Origin: Dallia pectoralis
Taxonomy: Eukaryota > Chordata > Actinopteri > Esociformes > Umbridae
Length of the DNA stretch: 64,000 nt
Assembly: GCA_029465975.1 (NCBI GenBank)
Contig: CM055736.1
Coordinates: forward strand, 3,321,285 to 3,385,284
Direction of reading: 5' to 3'
A model generated the notes under the pieces. It had not been told where the DNA came from. It saw only the letters and a program-made list of their open reading frames with translations, and did no database searches. A program made the translations under genes and the position numbers. This document shows positions 11,643 through 22,842 of the stretch, in pieces (the first letter of the stretch is position 1; each line of letters starts with the position of its first letter).

Positions 11643-12197
11643 TGACACTCCCCCTGCCAGCTAGGAGTGGGAGTTCATCAGGGACTATGTCCTGCACCTG
11701 TGTTTGTTTCTCACCTGTGTTGTGTTTAGTTTGTTAGTGTCTGCATATAGTTTGGTCTGTGTCAGTTTGTCAGTGTCGGTCATTGTTTCAGGTACGTTGG
11801 GCTCTGGTTCTATGTCGGTGTGGCATGTCTGTGTTTCATGTCGGTATGCATGTTACTTTATTGTTTGTAAGATGTATTTCCTTGTTCGTTCTTGTGTTTA
11901 GTTCAGGGGTTTGGTTGGATGGTTCTGTGGTTGATGTCTGTCTCCTTGTCAGGGTTTTATGTCTGTACTCTGTTGGGGGGTTTTCTGTGTTATGCTGGGT
12001 TTGGGTGCTTTTGAGTTACGTTACGTGTCTTGTAGTTATTGCTGTTTTCTGTTGTATAGAAGTCTGATCCTTGGTTGTGTTTCAGTTCCAGTCCTTAGTT
12101 TTCAGTGCCTGTCTTGCCTGGATAACTAATGTCAAATTGGAAGTATTCTCTGCGCCTGTGTCTATCTCCCGTCATCTGCCAAGGGCAGATCGTGACC
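11643..12197 (+). mobile_element. Possible gypsy-type LTR, decayed
   Basis: A T/G-rich block beginning TGACACTCC and ending near CGTGACC, with CACCTGTGTT, many TGTTTAGTTTG-like stretches and a CCTGTGTCTATCTCC near the right end. Composition and end motifs resemble LTRs of fish Ty3/gypsy elements. I could not find a target duplication, so the boundaries are approximate. Two overlapping cysteine/valine-rich open frames inside it are products of the T/G bias. Confidence 0.4.
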
Positions 12198-12676
12198 GCT
12201 CACTAGAGCGAGTTTTTTTTCCAAAGTTAACATGAATCACCTGCAACTAATCAAATTAGTACCAACTACTTCTGAAAGGCGGCCATTAAACTTAAACATT
12301 AAATTAAACTGAGATTGATTAAATCATGAAAATGTCTGGGTTTATTAAACTGTAAAAAAATACAGTATGCAATTATTTTAAGAATTTCAAGTGTTCTAGG
12401 AAAAGAGTGAAAAAGAAGTGGTGTATTGTTTGAAAAGTGAGCATGTGCCAAGTCTCTGCCTGTGTCACTTAATATAACATAACATACTCTGTAATCCATT
12501 CTGACCTTCCTTCATGAATGACCTCTTCATTCCTTATCTAGCGCTGTGTACGTTGAACAATACATCTTATTCAAGAAAGCATTATAAATCATATGTCGAC
12601 AAACCATAACAGGTTTAATGCATGTATTTAACTTGGATTTTTTTAAAGGAAGTATATTATTTAAACATGCAGCACC
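12198..12676. other. Plain sequence
   Basis: AT-rich, with no recognised gene or repeat. A short minus-strand frame at 12299-12499 shows no domain. Confidence 0.6.
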
Positions 12677-13020
12677 TTAAAGGGACAGTTCACTTTGAAA
12701 CATTTTTTGTTGATATGTTTTAGCTTACCTCAAGGGCATCCAAGATGTAGGTGTCTTTGTTTCCGCAGTAGTTTCAATATTGATATTTTTAGGTATAAAC
12801 GTTCTTGTATGCCAGTCATATAATGCAGGTCACTTGAGTCCCCACCTCAAAGAGCATGCACAGAGAAGTCAAAATTAAACATGATTTAATTACTCATAAA
12901 TGTAAGTGACCGAAAGTGACTGAAACTACTGCGGAAACAAAGACACCTACATCTTGGATGCCCTTGAGGTAAGCTAAAACATATCAACAAAAAAAAATTC
13001 AAAGTGAACTATTCCTTTAA
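12677..13020. mobile_element. MITE with about 100-bp inverted repeats and TTAA flanks
   Basis: 344 bp counted with both TTAA sites (12677-12680 and 13017-13020). The left arm (12681 to about 12778) and right arm (about 12921 to 13016) are near-perfect inverted copies, sharing GTTGATATGTTTTAGCTTAC, GGGCATCCAAGATGTAGG and CCGCAGTAGTTTCA. The outer ends are AGGGACAGTTCAC and AGGAATAGTTCAC. TTAA targets fit piggyBac- or Kolobok-type movement, and the end resembles the zebrafish Angel-type MITE start. No coding capacity; the transcript could fold into a long hairpin. Confidence 0.9.
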
Positions 13021-13054
13021 AATGTACAATAGAGTGACAAACTGACTGGCATAC

Positions 13055-13431
13055 TGTCACAAACTAGGGTGGTGGAGTGTGGAGAAGAACCAGAGGCAGA
13101 GCTAAATGAAACTGTTTGTGGTGTTTAATCCATAAGCAAATGAAACCGGACGTAAAACACTAACACTGTGGATACAAATAAAACTGTGTAAACGCGACTT
13201 ACTAATAAACATCGAAACACAGCGACCTACTTATAAACTCCCAACACTCACCTCTAAACCAACGTGACTTGAAACAATGAGAAGCCAAGTGTAAACCCAA
13301 ACTAGAGTGCTAAATAACCCTAGTGATTGCTAACAAGCCCCAGTCGTGCTGACAACAAAACAATCACCCCAAACAGGAAGTGTATCCCACTTAACTCCCA
13401 GAGTGGAACAAAACTCACCACAACCATGACA
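13055..13431 (-). mobile_element. Solo LTR, family A, copy 3
   Basis: 377 bp, starting TGTCACAAACT and ending CCATGACA. The flanking 5-mers are CATAC (13050-13054) and CCTAC (13432-13436), a duplication with one change. The interior shares with other copies the CAATGAGAAGCC stretch (also at 47824) and the AGGAAGTG..CCCACTTAAC region. The sense strand (minus) has ATTAAA instead of AATAAA. No internal retroelement region is present. Confidence 0.8.
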
Positions 13432-13436
13432 CCTAC

Positions 13437-16400
13437 AAAAAGTGGTTCTATACATCCACAGCATGACAGGGCAAAATAACTGAGCAGAAGACAGTGTGAC
13501 AAACTGACTGACATACAAATAGTGATTCTATACATCCACATAGTATGACAGGACAAAATAAAGAAAAATAAGTACATGCCATACGTGAAATGGGCGCCTA
13601 GCTGTATAATTTGCATTTAAAACAACAAACAGTGGTAGCTTATTTCAGACTGGGCCTATAGGCTTATTCTGTCGCCAGGCTCTGTTTGCTTGTTTCCCAA
13701 ATGTCAATATTAAATGTTAAAAAAATACAGCAAAAAAGCCAATTACCAGTGACATTTTCTCATGGGTACAACCCAATCTGAGTGAGGTGCACTGTTCCTT
13801 TGCAAACACGAAACATTACGCTGTATGAGATTAACAAATCCATCAGTTACTGCTACTTCACTGTCAGATGTTTAATATAACGTCTTTACCATGGTTTCTC
13901 CCTGGTTTGGCATAACTCTCCTTGTGCAATTTGATTTTTTAATTGCCAAATCATTTGAAAACTAGCCAGTCTGGCAAAATCAAACATTGTCAAAAATCTT
14001 TTACCATTTCAAATACAAGCTGACAATATATGTTTTGTACACCAAAACTTCTCTTTATTTTCTCACATTTTTCTCTCTAACTTATTTTTCCTCTGTCTTT
14101 CACTCTATACTCTGTCTTTCTCTATATTTTTATTTCTATCTTTAATTCTTTCGCCGAAGCCTCTACACTTTCCCTGATTTGTACTAACTCTCACCCTCCC
14201 GAACAATGTCTGCCATTTGTTAAAGTGATTCATGATACCAATGCTGGTTGCTGGTGAGACCGAACGCTCTGCATTGTAAAGGATTCCTCTCTCCCTTCAT
14301 ATTTGCAATGTTATCCATTTTCATCTGAAGAATTTATGCCTCGGATCGCATCTTGGGACTGGAAGTCTTAAATCTAAAAGATGATTAATAAGTGCTTCAG
14401 AAATGCTTTTTTTCTGGGGCCATGTTCGTGGTTTATGTATTTATCGCCACCGGTTTGACATGTTTATATATGATTCCGAGCTGTTTGTCTGCAAGTAAAT
14501 CTGGAAGTCAGACCCTGATGGAAGTAGAATCATGCTGCTGATTGAGTGGACCCGTGAACGACGCTTATATTGGCATTCACCCATCTGCTGGACAACCTCA
14601 GAGCCGTGCTAGTGTACTAAACCATGCAGTTTAGATCAGTTGGGCTGTTACCAAAACGCCCCCCTATGTCCTACAGAGTCCATTGCTGGTGACTAGAATC
14701 CTACTGGCTTATGTAGGCAATAGCGTGGCGAGGCTAGAGAACTTACCCTTGTGAGCAATGTTGAACCTGCAGACCTTTTATATTTCATCACAGCACTACT
14801 AGCCACTGCCTTGACAACTCCATTTATCAATCAGCTGAATGAGGTCATTGGTGCTTTCCTGGGCTTAGTCTGAACAGCTTGGTGGCTTGAGAAGTTCCGG
14901 GATTGGCAGGCTGATCCTGGAGTTCCACAGGTACACAGAACTCCGTACCAAATCACCACCCTGTCTGACCAACTAATCTAACAAATCAGTTGAGTTCTTG
15001 TCTAAATGTGACACGCTTGGTCTCTTTGGATCTGGAAACACATCCGAGGCACGGGTTGGCTACCCCGGGTTCCTTCTCCTGTCTCTATCTGTAATGAGAG
15101 CTGACCCCTCGGATAACAACCACTTTGTGGGTTCCTCGCTGTCATAAATGGAATTCTGGGCTGGGCTATGAGTGTGGGACTGGGATGTATGTGTGTGCCC
15201 AGTATGTACAGCCTTTTGTGGTATCCTTGTTAAGTTATTTTGGTTAGTTTGTGGTACTGCTGTTTGCATTTTGTATAGTTTGTGCTGCCTTTCTGGCACT
15301 TTAGCTTTGCGTTCCATTTTTCGATTTCTTTATTCTTTCAATGTCCTCTTGACCGCTTGTATCAAACAAGGACTTCTCTTAAGCAGGATGCGTGTCTCTC
15401 AAGAATCTCTCTTCTTACGTTGTTTATCCTGTTGCAGTGATCCGTATTCAGAGATGTAACAAGGTGAAATGAACCTCTGTAGACGCGGCCGGACGTCTCA
15501 TAATCTGCATTACGGATGGCTTCGCGGCTTCGCTAATTATTTCTTAGTCATTCGTTTTCCCTCTCGTTTTCACGCTCTGCACTTGCTGGGTGCAGAGGGA
15601 AACCGTTATATGCACAAAGGCTGGAGAGAGATTCATAATCCACTGATTTCTGATCAAACCCAAATTGAGGAAAATTGCAGGCTGTAAAAAAGGGGTTGAA
15701 AATGACGGAATGTTGTAGATTGCCAATTAAGGCTGCAGGGTTATGTCGTGATTTAGCAATCAGCGCTAACTTATCATTTAGCTGGATCAGTTGAAGTGCC
15801 TGCCTGTCTTTGACCTCTGGACGAGGGGAATAATCTCTAAAGTTAAAATACAAAGTCGCTGTGTCCAGAAGTTATACGTCTGGATCTTGACTACAAAATA
15901 GAATGGGATGCAGGAATTCAACTCATGAAGACCAACAATGTCACTTATCATGTAATCACATCCAATAACCAGAATCCAGACAGATTACTTAGAAAACTGT
16001 TTTCTCTTTCAGTAAGTCCTCCTAAGTTGCCATTAAACTCCTAATAGTTAAGATTGATATTGGATTAGGTTAGGATTTAAGGAGGCTAAATAAACGATTA
16101 ATAAATGTGCTGAAGACTCAGCTGCCCTGAGTGACAAGAAGCATCATCAGCTGTTGGTATTTATGACAAAGCCATTAATTTAACCTTCCTCTAATCTCTA
16201 CAGCTGTTACCGACTGCTCCTTTTGTTCTGGAGAATAGATATGGGAATATCCTCTACACGTTACGAATTGTATCAGACGGTCATTCAATATGAAGACATC
16301 CTACACTACTAACTGGACTAGATTCAGTTCAGTTCATTAGATTTACTGCCATCGTCGTGTCTAAGGGAAATTCACTATTGGTGGCACTATTGTATGGTTT

Positions 16401-16455
16401 CTCCATTTGGTAGTTGGATTCTTGGTTCCAATTGGCAAATAGTGTTTGATCGTTT
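13437..16455. other. Plain sequence, no gene seen
   Basis: Includes a CT-rich stretch at about 14050-14150 and a T/G-rich stretch at about 15150-15320. Open frames of 60-101 codons overlap on both strands and lack known motifs. No RNA gene is recognised. Confidence 0.6.
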
Positions 16456-16456
16456 G

Positions 16457-16458
<2 letters not shown>

Positions 16459-16492
<34 letters not shown>

Positions 16493-16530
16493 ATATGTAT
16501 ATATATATGTATATGTATATATATATGCGT
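16459..16530. repeat. GT then TA microsatellite
   Basis: A run of GTGT (about 16458-16488) passes into TATGTATATGTATATATA (to about 16527). Overlapping cysteine/valine and histidine/threonine frames here are repeat artefacts. Confidence 0.95.
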
Positions 16531-17789
16531 CTTGGAATGTGACATACTGGACAGCCCTGTCACAGATGTCTTGGTTGCAAAGATCAGTGTATGATGTGAG
16601 AGTGCGTGCGTGTGTGCGCGCGTTGTTTGGCATCTCCAAGTATGCCAAATTATTGCTTCAACTATATTCATGTGCTCGCTCTGCGTTTGTGTAGGTGTAC
16701 ATTTAAATGGTGAGAGATGAGAAACGGACACCGGGTTGGGTTTTTATTAACTGACCCAGAAAGATGAGAGAAGGAGGTGAGGGAGAAATGCCACTCAAAT
16801 GACAAGCCATTGTTATGGGGAGGCCCATGTGTTCGTGCCGCAGCATACAAACGTGTTGATGAGCACACTGTTCTCCTGATCTCTACAAGATATCAGACAC
16901 TCTTATAAGACAAGCCCTTTTATAGACTTTCTCTAGTCACTGTAACATTGCAGTACATGGACGTTTGTCAGGCATTATATGAGTGTCTGTGTGGTTGTCC
17001 TGACTGTCTGTACCTCTGTTTCACTGTTTTAGGATTGCAGAATAAACGCATTTATCAGATAGATGTGTCAACTTAGTTGACGAGCCTCTGCATAGTCCAC
17101 AGATGTAATCAATGTTTATATTTGGTAAAAAAAAAATAACACGATACACATAATTGCAGTTAGATGAACAGATGGTCATGCTAAAACGTAAAAGCCACAC
17201 ATATGACCAACCATGCCTCCAATTCGAATGGCGACAACAAGATATTATAAATATTCTACATGTAGTTTCCCAAAATGGTTCAGATTGATTTGTTTTTACA
17301 CACTTGTTCCTCTGATAAGCAGGGTTTCACCTGGGAGCTGTTAAATGTTTGCCCGTAACAACCTCTTAAAGGAACCTTTGCGCGAGTAGGCTCAAACCCT
17401 CTAGTTGGAGAGCAAGCATGCTAAATCTTAAGGCTTGTTTATATTATGCTACATTTTCTGAGACATGTTGAAGGAAACCCAAGACGTTAGATACATTTTC
17501 TGCAGAGTCATGGATGCGATCCGACAGGTTTCCATTGATCCACATGTTGTTTGCTTTTCCTCTACCCAAGTGTAATGAAGGGGACGTTTAATGACTGCAG
17601 TCTTTAAGATGTTCTGTATGTCTCCTGATTCGCTTTGGTAACCAAACATCCCTTTGCACTGTAAACAACGGTTTGTCAACCCTGGTGTCTTGACTATATA
17701 ACATCTGTTTGTCACTGTCATCTTAAACTGTTTTTCCCCATCTTTCAATTGGCATGTTAATCCCATTTAATAATCCATATGATATGTTC
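16531..17789. other. Plain sequence
   Basis: No gene or named repeat is recognised. A 105-codon minus frame (17449-17766) has no domain I know. Confidence 0.6.
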
Positions 17790-18605
17790 CAATCTACAGA
17801 CAAAGGCTAAAACAGGTTAAAGACCTGGCTACATGGTGCCAAGACAACAATCTCTCTCTTAATGTCGGGAAAACTAAAGAGATGATGACCGACTTTAGGA
17901 AGCGGCAGGGGGGGAACATGCCCCCATACACATCGAAGGAGCTGAAGTAGAGAGAGTACCTGTCTTTAAGTTCCTTGGTGTGTTCATCAGTGATGACCTC
18001 ACATGGTCCAGGCAAGCCGACTTGGCAGTGAAAACTGCCCAAAAACGCCTATACTTCCTGAGTATATTGTCAGGCTGCATTACTACTTGGTACGGGAGCT
18101 GCACCGCTGCTGACCGCAAGGCCCTACAGAGGGTGGTAAAGACTGCAGAGCGCATCATTGGCTGCCACCTCCCTTCTGGTCATAGCATCTTCCAATCATG
18201 ATGCCTCAGGAAAGCAAGAAACATTATAAAGGACTACAGCCACCCAGGCCATGGCCTGTTGACTTTGCTCCCATCTGGTCAACGTTACCGCAGCATTGGT
18301 ACACGCACTTCCAGACTAAAAAACTATTTTTACCCTCAGACCCGATTTCTCAATCGGCAACACTGATTTATTTATCCATGTATCCACTACTGGCACTAGA
18401 TCACTCTTATTGCGGTATTTAAGATTTGCATACTGTCCATATTCACACTTCATTATGTATATGTTGTAGCTATGTATATTCTGATGTAACATGTTTTTTT
18501 GTACTTCTAACTACGTAGATGTTGCTGGCCATGTCATAAGAATTTCATTGTACAGGTTGACGCAAGTCATTCGGTACACATGACAATAAAATACTTTGAC
18601 TTTGA
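17790..18605 (+). pseudogene. Non-LTR retrotransposon, 3' part of reverse transcriptase and tail (L2/Rex1-like)
   Basis: Conceptual translation gives the late part of a LINE reverse transcriptase: a block with LATWCQDNNLSLNVGKTKEM, then VFKFLGVFISDDLTWS, then CITTWYGSCTAADRKALQ and ERIIG, and further on LLPSGQRYRSIGTRTSRLK. The reading moves between frames near 17905 and 18200. About 20 residues expected between LYFL and ILSGCI (near 18060) are missing, so there is an internal deletion. The 3' untranslated end has AAGAATTTCATTGTACAG and a CAATAAA, typical of this LINE group. The catalytic RT core upstream is absent (5' truncation near 17790). The clade is not certain between Rex1 and L2/CR1 types. 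Confidence 0.85.
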
Positions 18606-18618
18606 TATATATTTTAAC

Positions 18619-18835
18619 TGTCATGTTTGTAGTCTGGTCTTATCCTGTCTTGACAGGTTATACCCCCTCCTGGTCTTTGTGTGTCATTGATTTGTGATTT
18701 CCCTTCTGTAAGTCTTTTGATTCATAACACCTGTGTCTAGTTTACCCTAAATTTGTTTTTGTATTTAGTTTGGTCATTTTGTGTCAGTCCTTGCTGGTGT
18801 CAGTCCGTGTTAGAGGTGAATTTCATGTAAGAGTA
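18619..18835 (+). mobile_element. Gypsy-like LTR/leader remnant
   Basis: Begins TGTCATGTTTGTAGTC directly after the LINE tail, is T/G rich, and is followed within about 30 bp by gag-like coding. Position and composition suggest a shortened 5' LTR of the gypsy copy that follows. No matching 3' LTR or target duplication was found. Confidence 0.45.
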
Positions 18836-18845
18836 TGCAGGGAAG

Positions 18846-19264
18846 TTGAAGATGTTCAAAACAATGCAACGTCTGGAGAGCAGGATCCCTGAGCCCGTGA
18901 GCACAGCAAAAGTGCCCTTGTTGAGCTCTCCTCCATCTGCGGCTCGGGCTCTCCATCTACATCTGCCCGGGGCATATGACGGCCGAGGGGGTGCTGGGGG
19001 TTCATCCTCCAGCTGGAGTTATGGTTCAGCGAACTAAGACCAACGTCGTCCTATAGGCAAATTTTTTCCCTCATCTTGTCTGAGGGAGGGTCATTCCTCC
19101 ATGATTACAAGGTGTTCGTCGCTACTTTTGTTTGTTTTTTGACCATCCCCCAAGAGAAGGGAAGCGGGTGAGCGTCTCGTCCATCTAAGGCAGGGGACCA
19201 GGAGCGTGCAGGAGTATGCGCTGGAGTTCAGGACCCTGGCGGTCTCGGGAGTTGGTGTGCCGGG
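18846..19264 (+). pseudogene. Ty3/gypsy gag remnant (copy A)
   Basis: A frame running 18846-19037 reads into LHLPGAYDGRGG, like the LP..YDG start of fish gypsy gag. After frame changes there is FLTIPQEKG, then LRQGTRSVQEYALEFRTLAV near 19190-19250, a typical gag capsid motif. Stops and shifts break it, so no complete gag can be made. It leads directly into the protease region. Confidence 0.75.
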
Positions 19265-19545
19265 ATGCTGCCCTCTCCTTCAAGCAGGACAATCAACGGG
19301 CTGCTTGTGGACGTTCCGGGGATGGCCCGTCCGTTCAGCTCAGTCCAGCTCATAGATTCCGTCTCAGCTGGGAATTTCATTGACAGTTTTTTTGCACAGA
19401 AACTACACGTTCCTCTGGTACCGTTGACCTCTCCTCGATCCAATACGGCTCTAGACAGTCTGCTGTTGGGGTCGAGTGTGGTAACGCAGGTCACAGTGCC
19501 AGTTACTATGATTACGCAATCCACAGTTTCCATGGCCGCAGAGGA
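19265..19545 (+). pseudogene. Ty3/gypsy aspartic protease remnant (copy A)
   Basis: The frame at 19265-19669 contains LIDSVSAGNFIDSFFAQKL followed by a hydrophobic stretch and ALDSLLLGSSVVTQVTVPV, the layout of a gypsy retropepsin. The catalytic triad is DSV in place of the usual DSG, so the enzyme would probably be inactive. The match fades near 19545 and the following reverse transcriptase is missing. Confidence 0.8.
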
Positions 19546-19689
19546 CTCTGACGGGGCGGTAGCAAGAGTGTCAGATGTATGGGAGTTTTCGGGGGCACGA
19601 CATAAGTGGAAAGTCCAGACAATATCTCCACCATGCGTATTCCTCCTGGGAATAGTTATTTGGCCCTAGCCTTCTCAAAAAAGATGGCT

Positions 19690-20340
19690 ACAAAATGTCC
19701 ACCCCATCGCCTGGTGGATTGCTCGATAGAGCTAGAGCCCGGTGGAGGTTGTTGTTCTTTACCCGGTTTGAGTTTAAAACATCGTACATTCCGGGTAGGA
19801 AGACTCTTCCTGCTTCCTGTATTGTGGCACCTGTGATGTGATGAGGACATCCAGCGCATAACGCACAGAGCCATCTGTGTTCGATGGGCCTGTGAACTTG
19901 CGTTGGATGTTCGTGATCGTTTCATGTGCTGGACTCACACATCGGTGTCATCAGGTCACCCTGGCATTGGTCGGACAGTGCGCTGACTCATCAATAAATA
20001 TTTGTTGTCTGGCCAACGATGCAAAGGATGTGAGGCTGTATGCTCTTGTACTCCTCCCCCAATGGGTAAGTTACATCCTTCGCCCATATGTGTGTTAGAC
20101 TTTTTCACTGACCTCCCTCTGTCCCAAGGTAACACCAATGTCCTGGCCGTTGTGGAACGTTTTTCAAAGGCCTGCCGCTTCCTGCCCCTGCCAGGTCTCC
20201 CGACGACACTGCTGACCGCGGAGACCCTTTTTAATCACGTCTCCCGTCACTACGGGGTGCCGAAGAGATCGTGTCTGACCGCAGTCTCCAGTTTACATCG
20301 GAGGTTTGGAAAGCGTTTATGAAGCGAGTAAGGATCTCGG
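19690..20340 (+). pseudogene. Ty3/gypsy RNase H end and integrase remnant (copy A)
   Basis: Around 19730-19800 a frame reads ARWRLLFFTRFEFKTSYIPG, the end of the RNase H region. Near 19960 HPGIGRTV fits the zinc-binding linker. From about 20095 the integrase core begins: DFFTDLPLSQGNTNVLAVVE, then RFSKACRFLPLPGLPTTLLT and ETLFNHVSRHYGVP. A single-base loss near 20262 shifts frame; in the new frame IVSDRSLQFTSEVWKAFM carries the second catalytic Asp. The reverse transcriptase domain is absent upstream, so copy A has a large internal deletion. Confidence 0.85.
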
Positions 20341-20344
20341 TCAG

Positions 20345-20555
20345 CCGTACATCTGGTACAAACAAAATAAATCTGCATATTTAAAATGACCACAATAATC
20401 CAATATATTATAACGCTTTTAGACATATTTTTTTTACATAACATATTTACATATTAGGCCTTTTTTTCTAAAGAAAGACATACGTCTCATTAACAACAAA
20501 TTAGAGTCAAGTGTGTGTGGGGGGAGGGGGTCGTGTCAATAAAAAATTGTGGTTG
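20345..20555. other. AT-rich insertion splitting the integrase
   Basis: The integrase similarity stops near 20340 and resumes at about 20560. The roughly 210 bases between are AT-rich, with TTTTTTTTA runs and a TGTGTGGGGGGAGGGGG stretch, and match nothing I know. This is probably an inserted or replaced segment. Confidence 0.5.
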
Positions 20556-20559
20556 TAAC

Positions 20560-20720
20560 CATGAGGAAAATGGGCAGGTGGAATGTGTAAACCAGGATTT
20601 GGGGAGGTTTTTGAGGTCTTACTGCCAGGACTGGCTGGGGGAGTGGTCGGAATCCTACCTTGAGCAGAATATGCTTGAAATTCCACTCCTCCAGATATCT
20701 TTCCCTAGTGTGTCTTAGGA
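20560..20720 (+). pseudogene. Ty3/gypsy integrase C-terminal fragment (copy A)
   Basis: The frame reads HEENGQVECVNQDLGRFLRS then YCQDWLGEWSESYLEQNML, matching the NGQVE.VNQ block with the third catalytic Glu and the following helix of gypsy integrases. It is separated from the core domain by the AT-rich segment and ends in a stop at 20716-20718. Confidence 0.85.
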
Positions 20721-20739
20721 TACCTTCCTAGGCCATCCC

Positions 20740-20979
20740 TAGCGGTGAACGTCTGGTTCTTGGAACGTGGGTCACCTGTCACGTGTGTGTTCACTTATGT
20801 TTGGTCCGCCCACTCCAGGTGTTCATCTTCTCAATATTTAGTCTGTTGGTCTGGGTTCCTCTCCTGCTAGATTTTCATGTCCGAACTTCACAACCGGACC
20901 TTCAACGCTCTGCTGTAACATTTTCAAACATTGTCTGAGAGAGAGACCACCACCAACGCCTCTAGCTAATCCCAGCAAC
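20740..20979 (+). mobile_element. Leader region of a second gypsy copy (copy B)
   Basis: Sequence between the copy A integrase and the gag start of copy B. It contains GTCACCTGTCACGTGTG and an ACCACCACCAACGCC stretch close to the ATG, similar in position to a gypsy leader. No LTR ends or primer-binding site could be fixed. Confidence 0.35.
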
Positions 20980-21640
20980 ATGGTCCCCGACACAGCCCCT
21001 TTTCCGCTGGCTGCCACATTCCCCCGTGAGCCCCGCTTACCTCCTCCGGAGCCTTACGATGGTGATCCAGAGACTTGTCGTTCATTCCTATCAAAGTGCT
21101 CACTCATCTTTGAGCCACAGCCGTCCACTTTTACGACAGAACGTTCCAGCGTGGCGTGTCTTGTCACGCTGATGTCGGGTAGGGCGAGGGCATGGGCTAC
21201 ATCTATTTGGGAGTTACAATCCTCAATCTGTTTCTGTTACAAAGAGTTTACTGCAGAATTGAGGCAGGTTTTATTCCTCTGTATCCGAAAGAGAAGCGGC
21301 TAGGAAACTCATTCGGTTACGGCATTAATTTCCGTATGCAAGCCGCTGAAAGCACATGTCTTTTCGACGCATTGCGCCACGGATTGTTAGAGGAGAATAA
21401 AGACAAGCTCGCTGCTCAAGAGTTTTCTCTAACTCTCGAAGCCCTTAACTTCCTTGCTTTCCGGATTGACAGTTGTCAGACCCCGTTTGGGAAAGCTCTT
21501 TTTTTAGCCCTCAGCCAGAAACCCAGATCTTCCAAGCACCTCTGCTTCTGGGAATTCCCGAGATCACCCAACTTCCCCCCGAGAGCTGCAGGGACCTGCT
21601 GAAGCCTTACCACCAGGTCTCCCAGGTCTCATCTACCTGT
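20980..21640 (+). pseudogene. Ty3/gypsy gag remnant (copy B)
   Basis: Starts with ATG at 20980. It reads REPRLPPPEPYDGDPETCRS, then FLSKCSLIFEPQPS, VTLMSGRARAWATSIWE and YKEFTAELRQV, the capsid layout of fish gypsy gag. A frameshift near 21260 moves the match to another frame with LFDALRHGLLEENKDKLAA and ALNFLAFRID, which ends near 21490. Copy B differs from copy A, so this is a second insertion, not a duplication. Confidence 0.85.
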
Positions 21641-21924
21641 GCTCCTCTGCATACCATGTTAACCTGGAATTTTATGTCTCAATCAATCCCAGTGATTATT
21701 GATTAAGGGGCTGACGGGAGTTTTATTAATCGGGACCAGATTAAACATCTTCTCTTGCTATGCCGGTGGTGGCCAGGGCCCTGGATGAACGGTCCATCTG
21801 CCACATTCCCCCGATCACTGTTCCCGTGGAGCTATGGGTTTCAGGCAACCACTGTGAGTATCTTCAGTTTTTTCCTGTTTTCTCTCCTGACGTTCCTCTT
21901 GGTCCACGCTCTGACAATTGTTGC
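21641..21924 (+). pseudogene. Ty3/gypsy protease fragment (copy B)
   Basis: Near 21758-21915 a frame reads VARALDERSICHIPPITVPV followed by ELWVSGNHCEYLQFFPVFSP and DVPLGP, fitting the C-terminal half of a retropepsin. Similarity stops close to 21924, where the 336-bp tandem repeat begins, so the later insertion probably cut this copy. Confidence 0.7.
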
Positions 21925-22548
21925 CCATTTTCTTGTTGGCTAAACCTGCATTGTCAATCAGCTGTAAGTAAACTGTCTTGTGGTGTCTGTATTGGTATTT
22001 ACTAGAGTGTAGAAGTCTGTACTGGTATTGCTAGTGTGTAGAAATCTGCTAGTTTCAGCCCTATCACCAAACAATAGGCTAGGTTTCTGTCCATCACTAG
22101 ACTATAGGCTCCTAATTAGCACAGTTAGGCACTGTGTTGCAGCAACTTCCTGCCTTTTGTTTGGAGCTAGCACTGGCAATTTTCTGCCTCCTGGGGGTGT
22201 GGTCTTCTCTCCCTACTTGGTATAAAACTACAAACCCAAGTCCTACCAGGTTAGTGTGCTCCATTTCCTTGTTGGCTAAACCTGCATTGTCAATCAGCTG
22301 TAAGTAAACTGTCTTGTGGTGTCTGTATTGGTATTTACTAGAGTGTAGAAGTCTGTACTGGTATTGCTAGTGTGTAGAAATCTGCTAGTTGCAGCCCTAT
22401 CACCGAACAATAGGCTAGGTTTCTGTCCATCACTAGACTATAGGCTCCTAATTAGCACAGTTAGGCAGTGTGTTGCAGCAACTTCCTTCCTTTTGTTTGT
22501 AGCTAGCACTGGCAATTTGCTGCCTCCTGGGGGTGTGGTCTTCTCTCC
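21924..22548 (+). repeat. 336-bp tandem repeat, 1.9 copies, upstream of the L2 LINE
   Basis: CTTGTTGGCTAAACCTGC occurs at 21932 and again at 22268, a 336-bp period. The first unit is complete and the second stops at about 22548. Between units lies a TATA-like GGTATAAAACTAC (about 22219). The pair sits at the end of the gypsy copy B match and about 300 bp before the L2 coding start. A 5' UTR promoter monomer pair of the L2 is one reading; a solo tandem duplication of unrelated DNA is another. Confidence 0.85.
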
Positions 22549-22842
22549 ATAGGTTGCCTCCAATTATGGTGTAATTGGGTACAATACTTAGGTCCAAGTG
22601 GTCATAGAGCGGCAGCTTGTAGCGGCATCTTGTCTAGTGGCATTGTTGTTTCCTGCAACAAAGACTGTCTCGGAAACAAAGACGGCTCTGCTGAGTTGTT
22701 CTGCGGAGTTATTCGAGGAAGGTAAGCAAGACAGGCTTGGGCGATACAATACATTCAGAGTAAGTACTACACTTCATATTCTTTACAAAAAAATAAATAA
22801 TAAATAAAATCTAACCCCACTTGTCTACTAATCACCTCTGAA
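22549..22842 (+). other. Probable L2 5' untranslated region
   Basis: Unique sequence between the 336-bp repeats and the endonuclease frame. No separate gene is seen. A small frame at 22598-22807 has no known motif. Confidence 0.4.

Noticed and set aside
11704..12067. Valine/cysteine-rich membrane-like frames
   Set aside because: Caused by T/G-rich composition of a probable LTR.
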